64,000 nucleotides of DNA from Paraburkholderia sp. BL10I2N1 (GCF_004361815.1 NZ_SNWA01000002.1:2418001-2482000), one strand, 5' to 3'. Positions 1-8,713 are shown, counted from the stretch's first letter. Notes: a model not told the origin generated them from the sequence alone. Translations and numbers: made by a program.

Positions 1-133
1 CGGCGGCCGCAACCGATGCTGGAACGCGCAGAAGTCTACCCTCCGTCATCCACCGCCCAGCCTGGAAATGGGTGAGTCGCACCCGCAAAAAATGCGAAGG
101 TCGGTCTTACGGCTCACCTTTCTTTTTGTATCT

Positions 134-147
134 TTGATCCCAATCAA
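134..147. promoter_or_regulatory. FNR/Anr box, perfect TTGAT-N4-ATCAA
   Basis: The sequence TTGATCCCAATCAA matches the FNR consensus in both half-sites. Its centre is about 100 bp upstream of a small ORF (241) that has a good ribosome binding site. Class II geometry (-41.5) would put transcription near position 182. Confidence 0.65.
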
Positions 148-240
148 ATCGCATAAACGGCCGCTTGTAAATTCGAAGCGCCTTCACTATGGTTTAGTAA
201 TCGCTTGCCGATGTGCAACGAGAACAATGAAGGAGTCGAT

Positions 241-396
241 ATGGCTAACGAGATGAGAAGCGCGCTACTGCTCGCGCTGGTCTTCAGAGCGGCGTTGTTC
301 TCCTCTGAGGTCCGTTCGGTGCCTGCGTTTGCAACGCCGATATCCACGCTGTGGGGCATCTTACGTAGGTGCATGTCGCTTTTACCAACGGCATAG
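241..396 (+). CDS. small ORF behind an FNR box, possibly a gene remnant
   Basis: This 51-residue ORF begins at an ATG preceded by AAGGAGTCGAT, a strong ribosome binding site. The first part (MANEMRSALLLALVFRAALF) could form a signal or membrane segment. The remainder shows no recognisable domain and the sequence peters out at a TAG. The perfect FNR box about 100 bp upstream suggests that a real oxygen-responsive gene once began here and has been truncated, like several others in this island. The function is not recognised. It could equally be a genuine small membrane peptide. Confidence 0.35.
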   Translation: MANEMRSALLLALVFRAALFSSEVRSVPAFATPISTLWGILRRCMSLLPTA

Positions 397-542
397 GGGC
401 CAACATACCCGCACCGTTCGCATGTGCGGCACAGCACGTCTGCCTTGAACTTTCCCTACGCGTTGAGTTCGGAAAGAGCATATGCTGACTAGACGGGTTG
501 GCCCTTGATATCTTAAATCGGCTCAGCTTGAAGAGAACGCTG

Positions 543-1163
543 ATGAAAAAGATACTCGTTCCACGAATGCCAGTGATCGCGTTGCTTGCCGCCGCTGGCC
601 TCACCTTGACGCCAGCCCTCGCACAAAACCAGAATGGGGCCCGCATTGCCATGCAGATCTGCTCTGGCTGCCACGGCGTAGGCGGGCGTAGCGAATCGCC
701 GATGTTTCCGAAGCTCAATGCCCAGACACCCGAGTACATCGAAGCCCAGCTGAAGGGTTTCCGCGAGCACGCGCGCGGCGAAAACACTGCCCGTGATTAC
801 ATGTGGGGCATGGCCGCACTTCTGGACGACGCTGCCGTCAAATCGCTGGCCGACTATTTCTCACACCAGGCGGCAACGCGGGGCGCGACTGGTGATGCCA
901 CCTTGATGGCCAAGGGGCAGGAAATCTTCGAACGCGGCGTGCCGGATCATGGCGTGCCGGCCTGCGCATCATGTCACGGCGCGCAGGCCCAGGGCGCCGG
1001 CACATTCCCGCGGCTGGCCGGGCAACATAAGGAGTATCTGTTGCATCAGATCGAGGTCTTCAAAAACGGTGCGCGTGGCAACGCGCCCGTCATGAGCGCA
1101 GTGGCGCATACATTGAACGACGAGGAGGCCAAGGCGGTTGCAGTCTATCTGCAATCCAGGTAA
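543..1163 (+). CDS. dihaem cytochrome c4-like periplasmic protein
   Basis: A 206-residue exported electron carrier. An N-terminal signal peptide (MKKILVPRMPVIALLAAAGL, then a TPALA cleavage motif) is followed by two homologous haem domains. Their CxxCH motifs are CSGCH near residue 38 and CASCH near 138, and candidate axial methionines lie in DYMWGMA and APVMSAV. Length and two-domain layout fit the cytochrome c4 family, which delivers electrons from the bc1 complex to terminal oxidases, notably cbb3 types. The ATG at 543 was chosen over the upstream in-frame GTG/ATG options because AAGAGAA lies just ahead of it and the signal peptide starts there. The low-oxygen context suits a high-affinity oxidase partner, which is an inference. 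Confidence 0.85.
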   Translation: MKKILVPRMPVIALLAAAGLTLTPALAQNQNGARIAMQICSGCHGVGGRSESPMFPKLNAQTPEYIEAQLKGFREHARGENTARDYMWGMAALLDDAAVKSLADYFSHQAATRGATGDATLMAKGQEIFERGVPDHGVPACASCHGAQAQGAGTFPRLAGQHKEYLLHQIEVFKNGARGNAPVMSAVAHTLNDEEAKAVAVYLQSR

Positions 1164-1229
1164 CCGGCTGCCTTTATCCGGTTGAAAGGGCGTCGATCCC
1201 ATGGGCCACCGTGTCCGCGCACGCATTGA

Positions 1230-1243
1230 TTGATCTCCGTCAA
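1230..1243. promoter_or_regulatory. FNR/Anr-like box
   Basis: TTGATCTCCGTCAA differs from the symmetric consensus at one base. It sits upstream of the decayed hemerythrin-like gene at 1384, at a spacing usual for activation. The rest of the gap 1164-1383 holds no gene that I can see. Confidence 0.5.
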
Positions 1244-1383
1244 AGCTGTGGCGTCCGCACGCTTTCGCGTGGGATGCAGGGTAACTACAATGAAAATTAT
1301 CGGAACGGCTTCTTGCGTTTGCCGGTGGTGTGGGCGGCAAACCGGTTTGCCAATGCATTTCAACTACTGCTGCGGAGTTTGCT

Positions 1384-1548
1384 ATGCAGTCGCTGGGGTG
1401 ACGTAGCTCCATAACCGTTATTCTCCACGAACACGAGCAGTTGTCGACCGTGATCGAGGGCATGCGGCGTTTTGTCCGTCTGTGATACAAAGGCGCGTCG
1501 GCAGGATCGGTTGCCGCGCAGCTCAACAAAGCGTTCTTTATCGTCTGA
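1384..1548 (+). pseudogene. hemerythrin-domain protein, decayed N-terminal remnant
   Basis: Reading from the ATG at 1384 gives MQSLG, stop, then RSSITVILHEHEQLSTVIEG, MRRFVRL, another stop and a short tail ending in a third stop. The H-E-H-E-Q-L-S-x-V-I-x-G-M signature is the first helix of hemerythrin-like proteins, where the histidines bind the di-iron centre. The usual later helices and their ligand histidines are absent. Three stops and the missing C-terminal three quarters make this a relic. Hemerythrins sense or carry O2, so the gene would fit the island. The family assignment rests on a short stretch. Confidence 0.5.
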
Positions 1549-1565
1549 AATCGGGGGGAGGGGAC

Positions 1566-1913
1566 ATGCAAGCCACTCATCACCTTCATCTGGAACTGCT
1601 GCACGCAAGCGTGCCAACCTATGTTGCAAGTTATCTCTTTCCGATCATTTTGCTGGCATATGAGGTTCATCGGGTGGGCAGGTGGATTTTCGACTACGGG
1701 ATGCACTTCGCGAACTTCAGGTTCATGGGCTATGAGTTTCTGCTGATGCTGGTGTTCGTTGCGCTCCAGGTCGTCTTCGGAACTATTTTCCTCGTTGGGG
1801 CATGGATCAGCCGGAATCACGATTTCGAGCACAGGATCGCAAATGTGCTGGCGGGCCTAGGCTGTTCGCTGGTCATCATAGGATTCGATCTCGCGTTGCA
1901 GTACGTGCTGTAG
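1566..1913 (+). CDS. small inner-membrane protein, unknown function
   Basis: A 115-residue protein with three hydrophobic segments: about residues 14-32, 52-80 and 93-113. The order suggests three transmembrane helices and short loops. The ATG at 1566 follows a purine-rich CGGGGGGAGGGG stretch at 1550-1562, a strong ribosome binding site. Upstream in-frame codons belong to the hemerythrin relic region and are unlikely to be translated. I recognise no family. The gene lies between the hemerythrin relic and another small unknown gene in the same direction, so the three may have been one transcript under the FNR-like box at 1230. Confidence 0.6.
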   Translation: MQATHHLHLELLHASVPTYVASYLFPIILLAYEVHRVGRWIFDYGMHFANFRFMGYEFLLMLVFVALQVVFGTIFLVGAWISRNHDFEHRIANVLAGLGCSLVIIGFDLALQYVL

Positions 1914-2101
1914 CACGAGTACCGGATGGCCAGCTAGCGGTCGACCGAAATGGTGAGCATCGCATCTTGAATATTACGAGAGGCGAGCAGTCCTCTCTGA
2001 CGAGACACATTCAAAAATGGCTCGATTTCGCTTGCTGTGATGGCCGTGCTGTACTGGATCGCTCATACTGGGTTTATTGAGATTGGGCGTAGGAGGCGAT
2101 C

Positions 2102-2362
2102 GTGTCCGACTACATTCGTATCTATCGGGGATTCAAGATCAGCGTTTCGTGCGTGGAGTTCGCCCTAGGGAGATATGCGGTTGAGTGGGCTGTTACCCCA
2201 AATACAGAGGAGACGCTCGACCAAATGAAGTCCGAGCGAATTCACATTGACGCACGTGAGGAACAGAACGGCCGCCTGGAGGAAGTACTTGGCCACGCAT
2301 ATGAATTGGCCGAGAGATTTGTCGACGGCGTGATTTCTCGCGCCCATGATGTAAAGCGTTGA
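2102..2362 (+). CDS. hypothetical protein, 86 residues
   Basis: The GTG at 2102 is preceded by TAGGAGGCGATC, an almost ideal ribosome binding site, which is the main support for translation. The product starts MSDYIRIYRGFKISVSCVEF and mixes beta-strand-like and charged helical stretches (about residues 35-80). It has no signal peptide or membrane segment, so it should be cytosolic. I do not recognise a family. It follows the small membrane protein by about 190 bp, in the same orientation. The region 1914-2101 between them shows no other gene. Confidence 0.6.
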   Translation: MSDYIRIYRGFKISVSCVEFALGRYAVEWAVTPNTEETLDQMKSERIHIDAREEQNGRLEEVLGHAYELAERFVDGVISRAHDVKR

Positions 2363-2681
2363 CGGAGCGAATTTGCAAGTCTTGCGCACGTGAGGCCCCG
2401 GAGACTCGTCGTGGATATCCGTGTCTATTCCTCATCCGGTCTCCCCGGGATAGCTGTTTGCGTTTGACGGGGGCCGGTGCGAAGTTCTCTTTCGGAATCG
2501 GGATGAGCCATACGTTCTAACCCGAGGGCGACAGGAGCACACGAGCGGCTGGGAGCGATACCTTGCCGGCGCCTTCCGAGGGCAGCACGTCGCATTATCT
2601 TCGCCACGCGGCACCGGTCAGTCGGCCACTGCTGACATTACCGGATCACCGGATGCGGGCGTCCGCCGTCCATTCGGATAT
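2363..2681. other. gene-free stretch
   Basis: No ORF here has both a plausible start and a recognisable product. Short antisense frames are arginine-rich, as expected for random high-GC sequence. I saw no FNR box. Confidence 0.5.
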
Positions 2682-2930
2682 TCAGGCAGCAAAGAGACGC
2701 GTGCACATCGCGGGCCGCGCAGAGACCGGCGGAAGTACGCACCACGAACCGTCGCGATGCTGGAAGAAGATTATCGATACCTGGCCGGTCGTCGTACCGC
2801 CTTCCAATCGTACATAGCGTAGATGAGTCGAGACCGTGTGACCAAATTGCGTCACGCGCGCCGGCATTGAGAGAGTAGGCGCAAGCCATTTGTCCACGAG
2901 GGAATGCAGTGAAATACTGTTGCCGTTCAT
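2682..2930 (-). CDS. small conserved-looking hypothetical protein, 82 residues
   Basis: On the minus strand an ATG at 2930 follows ATTGAGGAGCAAGCG, a good ribosome binding site. The product begins MNGNSISLHSLVDKWL and continues with alternating hydrophobic/polar residues, including a V-S-I-I-F-F strand near residue 51. It has no membrane helix. I do not recognise it with certainty, although N-terminal SLHSLVDKWL followed by P-x-R-V-T is a kind of sequence I associate with short Burkholderia proteins. It runs toward the ATPase gamma relic on the other strand, whose truncated 5' end lies immediately beside its start. Confidence 0.55.
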   Translation of the reverse strand: MNGNSISLHSLVDKWLAPTLSMPARVTQFGHTVSTHLRYVRLEGGTTTGQVSIIFFQHRDGSWCVLPPVSARPAMCTRLFAA

Positions 2931-2982
2931 CGCTTGCTCCTCAATCCGACTGGACGGCGACGGAGGGTCGCGCGACGAGTCC

Positions 2983-3375
2983 ATGGCTACAATTGTGCGG
3001 GCAAACCGGGTGTCAGTTGTTCACGCGATGCCCGGGAAAGCGGCCAGGACTGAGATCGTCGAGCGCGAGCTGGTCCCGTTCGATTTCGCCCGGTTCGACG
3101 CCGCGCCGCGGTTGCTGCCGCCCGTCTTGACGCTTCCGGTCGACACTGTGCTTGCCGGACTCGTCGAAGCCTACGTCTATGTGGAGTTGTGCGAGGCGGC
3201 GATGCTGTTGTTCGCCGCTGAGAACGAAGCCCGCGTACGGGCGATGCTTGCCGCGCGCCAGAACGTGAACGACAAGCTTGTCGAGCTGATGCAAAGTTTC
3301 AGGGTTGTGCGTCAGGACGAGATTACTTCGGAGATCGTGGAGTTGACATCGGGGGGCATGCAAGCCGGTTGTTGA
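2983..3375 (+). pseudogene. F-type (N-ATPase-like) ATP synthase gamma subunit, C-terminal remnant
   Basis: The frame encodes a stretch with V-V-H-A-M-P-G followed by RTEIVERELVPFDFARF, then YVYVELCEAAMLLFAAENEA and RVRAMLAARQNVNDKL, ending VRQDEITSEIVELTSGG. The last segment is the C-terminal helix of gamma subunits, which pairs with the N-terminal helix inside the alpha3beta3 barrel. The N-terminal third, including the usual first helix, is missing: 5' of 2945 the frame has no similarity. Lack of the N-terminal helix and of neighbouring atp genes makes it a relic. The divergent sequence suggests the alternative N-ATPase type of Burkholderia rather than the housekeeping enzyme. Confidence 0.7.
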
Positions 3376-3490
3376 ACACGATTTTCAGGAAACCCCGTTG
3401 TCCACGATCTCCGGCGCGGCGTGTCGACCATTTAGTTAGCGAGGAGATCAAGATGGGAGTGTCACAGCCATGTCAAGATGTCGTGGCGGT

Positions 3491-5081
3491 CTAGGGCGCG
3501 CGCAGCCTGTCGGGACCGACGCCACGGCCCTGGCGAAGATGGGGATAGATCTGATGAGCGATAGCGGCAGCGGAGAGTACGCCGCCCATCATTGCGCCCG
3601 TTACACCAGGGGTTGTCACGTCCTGCCCGGCGAGAAAAAGCCCTGGAACCGGCGTCCGGGCCTTCAGGCTATCGGAAAGAAACCCGCGCGGACTCACTTC
3701 AAGCCCGTAGCTTGCGCCCCGCTGTGCCCCGGTGTAAGCCGACATCGTCAAGGGGGTGGAGACCTCATGAAAGGCCACCATCGAGGCAAGCTCGGGAAAA
3801 TGTCGCACGAACTGCGCGAGCAGGCTGCGCCCGATCTCCGTATTGAAGTCTGTGTATTCGTCCGGTCGGTGTTGCAATCTTGACTCGCTCCAGCTCGCGA
3901 ACCGCTCCCAACTGATTATTGCCACGACCTCTGCGGTGTGACGCTGACGGTCGCCAGGGGCGTGCGCAGGATCTTTGAGCGACGGGAACGAGACGAACAG
4001 GACGGGAGCGGTTGCCTCTTCCGCCGGGTTTTGCCACACGCCAGCGTCCATGTCCCACGTTTCGTGGAACCAGTGGTTCGACGCCGAGGCGCCATGTGCG
4101 CGGATATCGCCTGTGAGTCCCAGATACAGCGTGACGTGGCAAACCGACGGCGAAAATGAAAGGATCTCCGCCGCCCAGTCGCTCTGGCGCAGCTCACCCG
4201 GCAACGAACCCACGGTATTGCGTGCGCCGATGTCCGAGAAAATCGTGGGCGCGTGCAGGTGTGTCCCATCGTCGAGTTGCACGCCAATGGCGGTGCCGTC
4301 CTCAACGAGTAGCGCCTGCACCTTCGCGTTTAGCCGGACGGCGCCGCCTGCCTGTTCGATCACAGGGACAAGCGCTTCAGCGAATGCCTTTCCGCCGCCT
4401 GCCGGATAGTAGCCGCCGTTCAGGTAGTGGAGCATCACGACAGCATGCATGCCGAAGCTCGTTTTTTCGGGTTCCATGCCCCCGTAATCGCCTTTTTGCG
4501 CGAGAAGCGCGGCGCGCAGTTGCGGATCACGGACGAGATCGCCGACTACCTCGGCAGTGCTGCGGCCCCACCATTTGCGAACGTCGCGGCGGTGCCAGAG
4601 TCCATATACGTCGCCAGGAAATCCCGACATCGCTCTTTGCGTAAAAAGGGCTTTGCCTGCGTGAACCGCTTCGATCAGCGCGGAAAAAAAAAGCATCGAT
4701 GTCATTGGCGGAGTCCGGAAATTTCGCTTTGAGTTCATGTTGTAGCGCGGCCTGCGGACGTGCGAACCGAACCTCGAAATCGCCGGGGAAGTGAATGATG
4801 TCGTAGACCGTGCCCATCGGCGCGAACACCATGGTTCCGCCGGTAAGCCAGTCGATGACCGCGCGGGCGTCACCGTCCGGCCCCATCTCACCCAGGTAAT
4901 GAAGGCCCACATCCCATTGAAAACCGTAACGGCTGAACGTCTGGGTGAGACCGCCCGCCGTGTGCTGCTGCTCTAGCACAAGTACGGCTTTCCCGCTTCT
5001 CGCGAGGGCGGCCGCGCAGGCAAGCCCGCCGATACCTGAGCCAATAACGATCGCGTGCCGGATATCCTCGTGTTGTGACAT
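3491..5081 (-). pseudogene. FAD-dependent oxidoreductase (phytoene desaturase/retinol saturase family), frameshifted
   Basis: The N-terminal frame (5081 down) starts MSQHEDIRHAIVIGSGIGG, a Rossmann GxGxxG dinucleotide fold, and runs to D-I-D-A-F-F. The remainder continues one frame away as F-F-S-A-L-I-E-A-V-H-A-G and ends with G-L-F-L-A-G-Q-D-V-T-T-P-G-V-T-G, the C-terminal FAD motif. The break is a run of nine A (4684-4692; T9 in the coding strand). Eight T would restore a protein of about 529 residues, the family's normal length. The cause could be a real mutation, slippage or a sequencing error. It likely oxidises or reduces polyenes or related lipids, but the substrate is unknown. An FNR box lies 95 bp upstream. 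Confidence 0.75.
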
Positions 5082-5175
5082 TCGTGCCTCGGACTCTGGT
5101 TTCAGGGCAAGCCTCGTTGTAGCGAGACTGTCGATGCGGACACTTGAAGGCTAGGGCGCCGGATCGCCACGTCCG

Positions 5176-5189
5176 TTGATCTGCATCAA
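5176..5189. promoter_or_regulatory. FNR/Anr box, perfect TTGAT-N4-ATCAA
   Basis: TTGATCTGCATCAA is a perfect dyad. Its centre is about 101 bp before the minus-strand oxidoreductase ATG (5081), so a -41.5 promoter would start near 5141. Confidence 0.7.
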
Positions 5190-5323
5190 GTTCGACAGGC
5201 AGACAAAAACTGAATGTTCGACACCAGGGCCTCGCGCAACACCAAACGACGCGAGATGAAGAGCCGCACAGGACAGAGCCGGTTGAGGCGGCATTTTCGG
5301 ACCGTGGTCGTCCGACGCCAGAA

Positions 5324-5337
5324 TTGACCCACGTCAA
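5324..5337. promoter_or_regulatory. FNR/Anr-like box, TTGAC-N4-GTCAA
   Basis: TTGACCCACGTCAA is a perfect dyad of the TTGAC variant. It lies in the divergent intergenic region and probably serves the CBS-BON gene on the plus strand, paired with the box at 5176 for the other direction. The rest of 5082-5581 holds no gene. Confidence 0.6.
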
Positions 5338-5581
5338 ACGGTGCAGGGCGTTCTGCATATAGTCTGAAGAGCGTATGAACCGCTATTCGGCCCGGCGTTT
5401 GTTACCGCCCCTGTTCGGTCGCAGAAGCTTGTGTAGTGACCCCCCACGGTTCTGGTGGGTCCGGAACACATAATTCTGAATCGAAACTGAAGAGGGCTGG
5501 CGACACGTCAGTGTTTGCATCGCATGATGCCGTTCGTCGTCAGGCTGAGGGATTTCCTAACATGAGTGAAAAGGAGTGGTC

Positions 5582-6277
5582 ATGGATGCTTTGGATGTAA
5601 TGAGCACGCCCGTCATATCAGTCAAACCTGAAATGACGGTGCGCGAAGTCGCGAAAGTGTTTGTGGAGCAGAGAATCAGCGGTGCTCCGGTTGTCGACGC
5701 GGCGGGACATATCGTCGGCATGATCAGCGAAGGCGATCTGATTCATCGCACAGAGCTTGATACCGACAAGCCTCAGCGCCGCGGGTGGCTCGATCTGTTC
5801 TCGTTGAACCGTGACGCTAGCGAGTACGTGAAATCACACGGTTTGAGGGTGGCTGACGTGATGATTACGGATGTCGTTTCCGTTGACGAAACGACACCGC
5901 TAGGAAAGGTTGCCGATCTTATGGAAACGAGGCGCATCAAACGCGTTCCGGTAAAACGGCAAGGGACGCTCGTGGGTATCGTGACCCGTGCCAATCTCGT
6001 CCAGGTATTGGCCAGTATGGTGGAAGAGCCTGCGACGCTCGATGCGGCACCCAACGACCGCGAGATACGGGCGATGCTGATGGGCGAGCTGGCTGGTCGC
6101 AGCTGGGCCTTCGCTGGACGCAACATTGTCGTCAGGGACGGTGTTGTTCACCTGTGGGGCATGTTTCAGTCAGTAGACGCGGTAAAGGCCGTGCTTGTTG
6201 CAGCAGAGGCCACGCCTGGGGTGAAGCGCGTCGAAGATCACACCGAGTCTTATCCGGTGTTCGTCTCGGGCTTATAG
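5582..6277 (+). CDS. CBS-domain pair plus BON domain protein
   Basis: A 231-residue cytosolic protein. The first CBS motif covers about residues 5-60 (VMSTPVISVKPEMTVREVAK, then ISGAPVVD and the GMISEGDL strand). After a 30-residue insert, the second spans about 92-148 (DVMITDVVSVDETTPLGKVA, IKRVPV, GTLVGIVTRANLV). A BON domain follows at about 160-228 (IVVRDGVVHLWGMFQSVDAV, then GVKRVEDH). CBS pairs bind adenosine nucleotides and BON domains contact membranes or phospholipid, so an energy-sensing role at the membrane is plausible. The ATG at 5582 is preferred over the GTG at 5576 because AAGGAG at 5571-5576 then has proper spacing. An FNR-like box lies upstream. Confidence 0.85.
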   Translation: MDALDVMSTPVISVKPEMTVREVAKVFVEQRISGAPVVDAAGHIVGMISEGDLIHRTELDTDKPQRRGWLDLFSLNRDASEYVKSHGLRVADVMITDVVSVDETTPLGKVADLMETRRIKRVPVKRQGTLVGIVTRANLVQVLASMVEEPATLDAAPNDREIRAMLMGELAGRSWAFAGRNIVVRDGVVHLWGMFQSVDAVKAVLVAAEATPGVKRVEDHTESYPVFVSGL

Positions 6278-6732
6278 GCATTGTCGCAGCACGGAGACTG
6301 CCGGCAGCTACGGGCACGGACCTGGCTCCCTTCTGGAGGGCACCAGGATCGCACGACATACTTCGTCGCGCAGCCTGATCATTGCCGCGAAATCGCCACC
6401 GTCAGGCGAAATCAGGCGGGCGCGCGCAAATGGAGCTCGGCCGGCCGGCCGCTTTGCCATGCCAGCAGCGCGAAACGCGCTCGGCCGGATACACGTTGCC
6501 CTGGCGCACGTTGGGTGGCCGTGCGGAAACCCCTGTCACGAATCGTATCTTCGCAGGCCTCATAAGGCGCCTGGCCGGCGTCGTCGTCCTTTCGTGATCC
6601 AGGTCAAAGATCGCGTGTGCGGTTCTCATACGATGAACCAACGTGAAGTTTCGTCGCGGCACGCACCCTGAAACTCAGTGATGATGTCGCTTCCCGGATC
6701 ACATCTGTCACCGCCTCAGCGCAACTCAGGAA
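6278..6732. other. gene-free stretch upstream of the K+ channel
   Basis: I see no gene here. The one notable element is the FNR-like half-consensus site listed at 6594. A GGCCGGCCGGCC stretch near 6440 is simple GC-rich sequence. Confidence 0.5.
6594..6607. promoter_or_regulatory. FNR/Anr-like box (one degenerate half)
   Basis: GTGATCCAGGTCAA has one good half-site (GTCAA) and one with a single mismatch. It is about 132 bp upstream of the K+ channel start. Confidence 0.45.
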
Positions 6733-7563
6733 ATGGACGGCAGCTTTCTCAATGCAGGGCTGGACGGCGTGGATTCGCACGACAATCCCGCAACAGTGCG
6801 TGCGTGGCGCTGGCTTCGCTGGGTCCTGTTCGCGTTTAGCCTGCTTGCGATTCCAGCGTTCTACATGCAGCTCACCGCTGGCTCGTCTTTCCTGTTCGAA
6901 CTGGGACGAGCCTTATATCTGTGCATGTTTATGGGTTTTGCGAGCCTGCTTGCGTGGATAACGTATCTGAGTCGCGAACGAGGGCGATTTCTTCGCCGCA
7001 ACCGTTTCGATGCCCTCATCCTGGTTGGAGCAGCGGCAAGCGCTACATGGGGCATCACACCGTGGCCGCCGCTGGAGTGGGTGCTACGAATAGCCTTCAT
7101 GGGCGTCGTGGCAATGCGAATCGTGTTTTCATTACGTGACTTTCTTTCGCCTAATCGATTGCTGTGGCTCTTCGTTGCCGCCGCGGTTCTACTCCCAGCC
7201 TCCGGGGCGGTGTTCTACTGGCTGGAGCCGCGCGTGCATAGCTATGCGGAGGGTGTGTGGCTTGCATTCGAGAGCAGTGCGACGGTTGGATACGGGGACA
7301 TTGCACCAACGACCCCGGCATCCCGCATTTTTGCCGCCTTCGTTGTGCTGCTTGGATATGGCATGTTGTCGCTGGTGTTTGCGAGCATCGCAGCCATGTT
7401 TGTGGGCCAGGAAGAGAAGGCGCTGCGGCGCGAAATGCACCGCGACATCAGACACCTCCACAGCGAGATAGCCGCCCTGCGAAAGGACGTGCACGACCTG
7501 CGCGAAGCAGGTATTCGACGTGGCTCGTCCGTTGACAAGGATCACCGCAATGTGGCGGACTGA
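6733..7563 (+). CDS. voltage-gated-type potassium channel, six TM segments
   Basis: A 276-residue inner-membrane protein. Six hydrophobic segments lie roughly at residues 25-45, 55-78, 94-112, 116-138, 142-165 and 190-220. Between the fifth and sixth is a re-entrant pore helix with the potassium selectivity filter TVGYGD (about residue 183). The fourth segment has too few regular arginines for a classical voltage sensor, so gating may differ. A charged, heptad-like C-terminal tail (EEKALRREMHRDIRHLHSEI onward) predicts a cytosolic coiled coil for tetramerisation. AGGAA just before the ATG can serve as ribosome binding site. It is probably FNR-regulated. Ion homeostasis under low energy is an inference. 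Confidence 0.88.
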   Translation: MDGSFLNAGLDGVDSHDNPATVRAWRWLRWVLFAFSLLAIPAFYMQLTAGSSFLFELGRALYLCMFMGFASLLAWITYLSRERGRFLRRNRFDALILVGAAASATWGITPWPPLEWVLRIAFMGVVAMRIVFSLRDFLSPNRLLWLFVAAAVLLPASGAVFYWLEPRVHSYAEGVWLAFESSATVGYGDIAPTTPASRIFAAFVVLLGYGMLSLVFASIAAMFVGQEEKALRREMHRDIRHLHSEIAALRKDVHDLREAGIRRGSSVDKDHRNVAD

Positions 7564-7624
7564 ACAGCGTGCAGAGTGAAATAACGTCCTTTCATACTGC
7601 GCCCGCTACGCGAGCGCGCAGCTT

Positions 7625-7638
7625 TTGACGCACGTCAA
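7625..7638. promoter_or_regulatory. FNR/Anr-like box, TTGAC-N4-GTCAA
   Basis: TTGACGCACGTCAA is a perfect dyad between the channel gene and the HPF-Usp gene. It lies about 250 bp upstream of the latter, so the 5' leader would be long (about 210 nt) if -41.5 geometry holds. Confidence 0.6.
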
Positions 7639-7885
7639 CAATCGAGACAGAAATGCGCCGATGATGATTTGACAGGTTGTTGCAGCGAACGCTGGCTCAT
7701 TTGCGCGCCGCGAGGTGGTTTGCCCGGCAGACGGCGTTTCATGAACGGCTCGGTCCTGGCGTTGTGCCGCCGCCGTCCATCCGGTGGATAACGCCGCAAG
7801 GGGCGTTGTGAAGCGTACTCGGGCGAGTTCGGAATTTGATGATTTGAGGCGGGACGCTTCTGAGAGGTGATTGATGGGAGTCGGC

Positions 7886-8713
7886 ATGCAGATAGCGTAT
7901 CTGGGGTTTGCCGGGTCGACGCAAATCGAAGCTGAGGCGGGCGCGCAGTTCGTGCGGCTCGAGCGCTTCGCGAAGCATATCTCTGGTTGCCACCTGGCGA
8001 TCGAAGCGACCGCTGCGGGGTCCGGGCATCGCCAGTACGAAGTGCGCCTCATTCTGGTCACGCGCACGAACGATCTTATCCCCGTCGAACATTCCCTGGC
8101 CGAGGATTCCGATGTCGCATTGCGCATGGCGTTCGACGCTGCGGTCAGGCTTGTCGAACAGAGGATCGGGCGATCCGGAATCTCACCCGCGCCGGATATG
8201 CGAATATCGCAGAGCGTTTTTTCTGGTCGTTTTAATCACATGGAGCAGACCGTCATGTATGACCATATGCTGGTTGCAGTGGATGGTAGCGAATCCTCGA
8301 AGCGCGCGCTTGCGGAAGCCATTAGTATGGCATCCGTGTCGCAGGGGAAGATCACTGCAGTTTATGTGCTGGAGAGTTCCACGACGTTTGCCTATGCGGG
8401 CGAATATGACCCGCTCGCGTTGACGAGGGCGATGCGTAGCGACGGCGAGCGCGTACTTGCAGATGCACGCGCGCAGATGGCGCAGCACGACGTCGCCGGC
8501 GACGCAGAGATCGTCGAGACTGAGGGACTCTCCGAGGACGTTGCCAGTTGTCTGCAACGCACGCTGGAACGTATCGGGGCAGACCTCGTCGTGCTTGGCA
8601 CGCACGGCCGGCGCCGCATCCGGCGAATGGTGATCGGTAGCGTCGCCGAGCGCTTTGTCAGATTTTCGACGTGCCCCGTACTGCTGGTGCGGGAAGGACG
8701 ACAAGCACTTTAA
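7886..8713 (+). CDS. HPF/RaiA-like domain fused to a universal stress protein
   Basis: The frame is open from 7871. The ATG at 7886 (MQIAYLGFAG) has GGGAG five bases ahead and matches how HPF-like proteins begin. Residues 1-95 resemble hibernation factors: RLERFAKHISGCHLAIE, then YEVRLILVTRTN and DVALRMAFDAAVRLVEQR. Residues about 124-275 are a complete UspA domain: MYDHMLVAVDGSESS, ending in the ATP-binding G-T-H-G-R-R-x9-G-S-V-A-E pattern and V-L-L-V. An internal ATG at 8254 has ATGGAGCAG upstream, so Usp alone may also be made. The two are normally separate proteins. The fusion could be genuine or due to loss of the first gene's stop. Confidence 0.75.
   Translation: MQIAYLGFAGSTQIEAEAGAQFVRLERFAKHISGCHLAIEATAAGSGHRQYEVRLILVTRTNDLIPVEHSLAEDSDVALRMAFDAAVRLVEQRIGRSGISPAPDMRISQSVFSGRFNHMEQTVMYDHMLVAVDGSESSKRALAEAISMASVSQGKITAVYVLESSTTFAYAGEYDPLALTRAMRSDGERVLADARAQMAQHDVAGDAEIVETEGLSEDVASCLQRTLERIGADLVVLGTHGRRRIRRMVIGSVAERFVRFSTCPVLLVREGRQAL

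Noticed and set aside
969..1832. A 287-codon minus-strand open frame
   Set aside because: It runs antisense across the cytochrome gene and hemerythrin relic, has no ribosome binding site and no recognisable domain; high-GC shadow frame.
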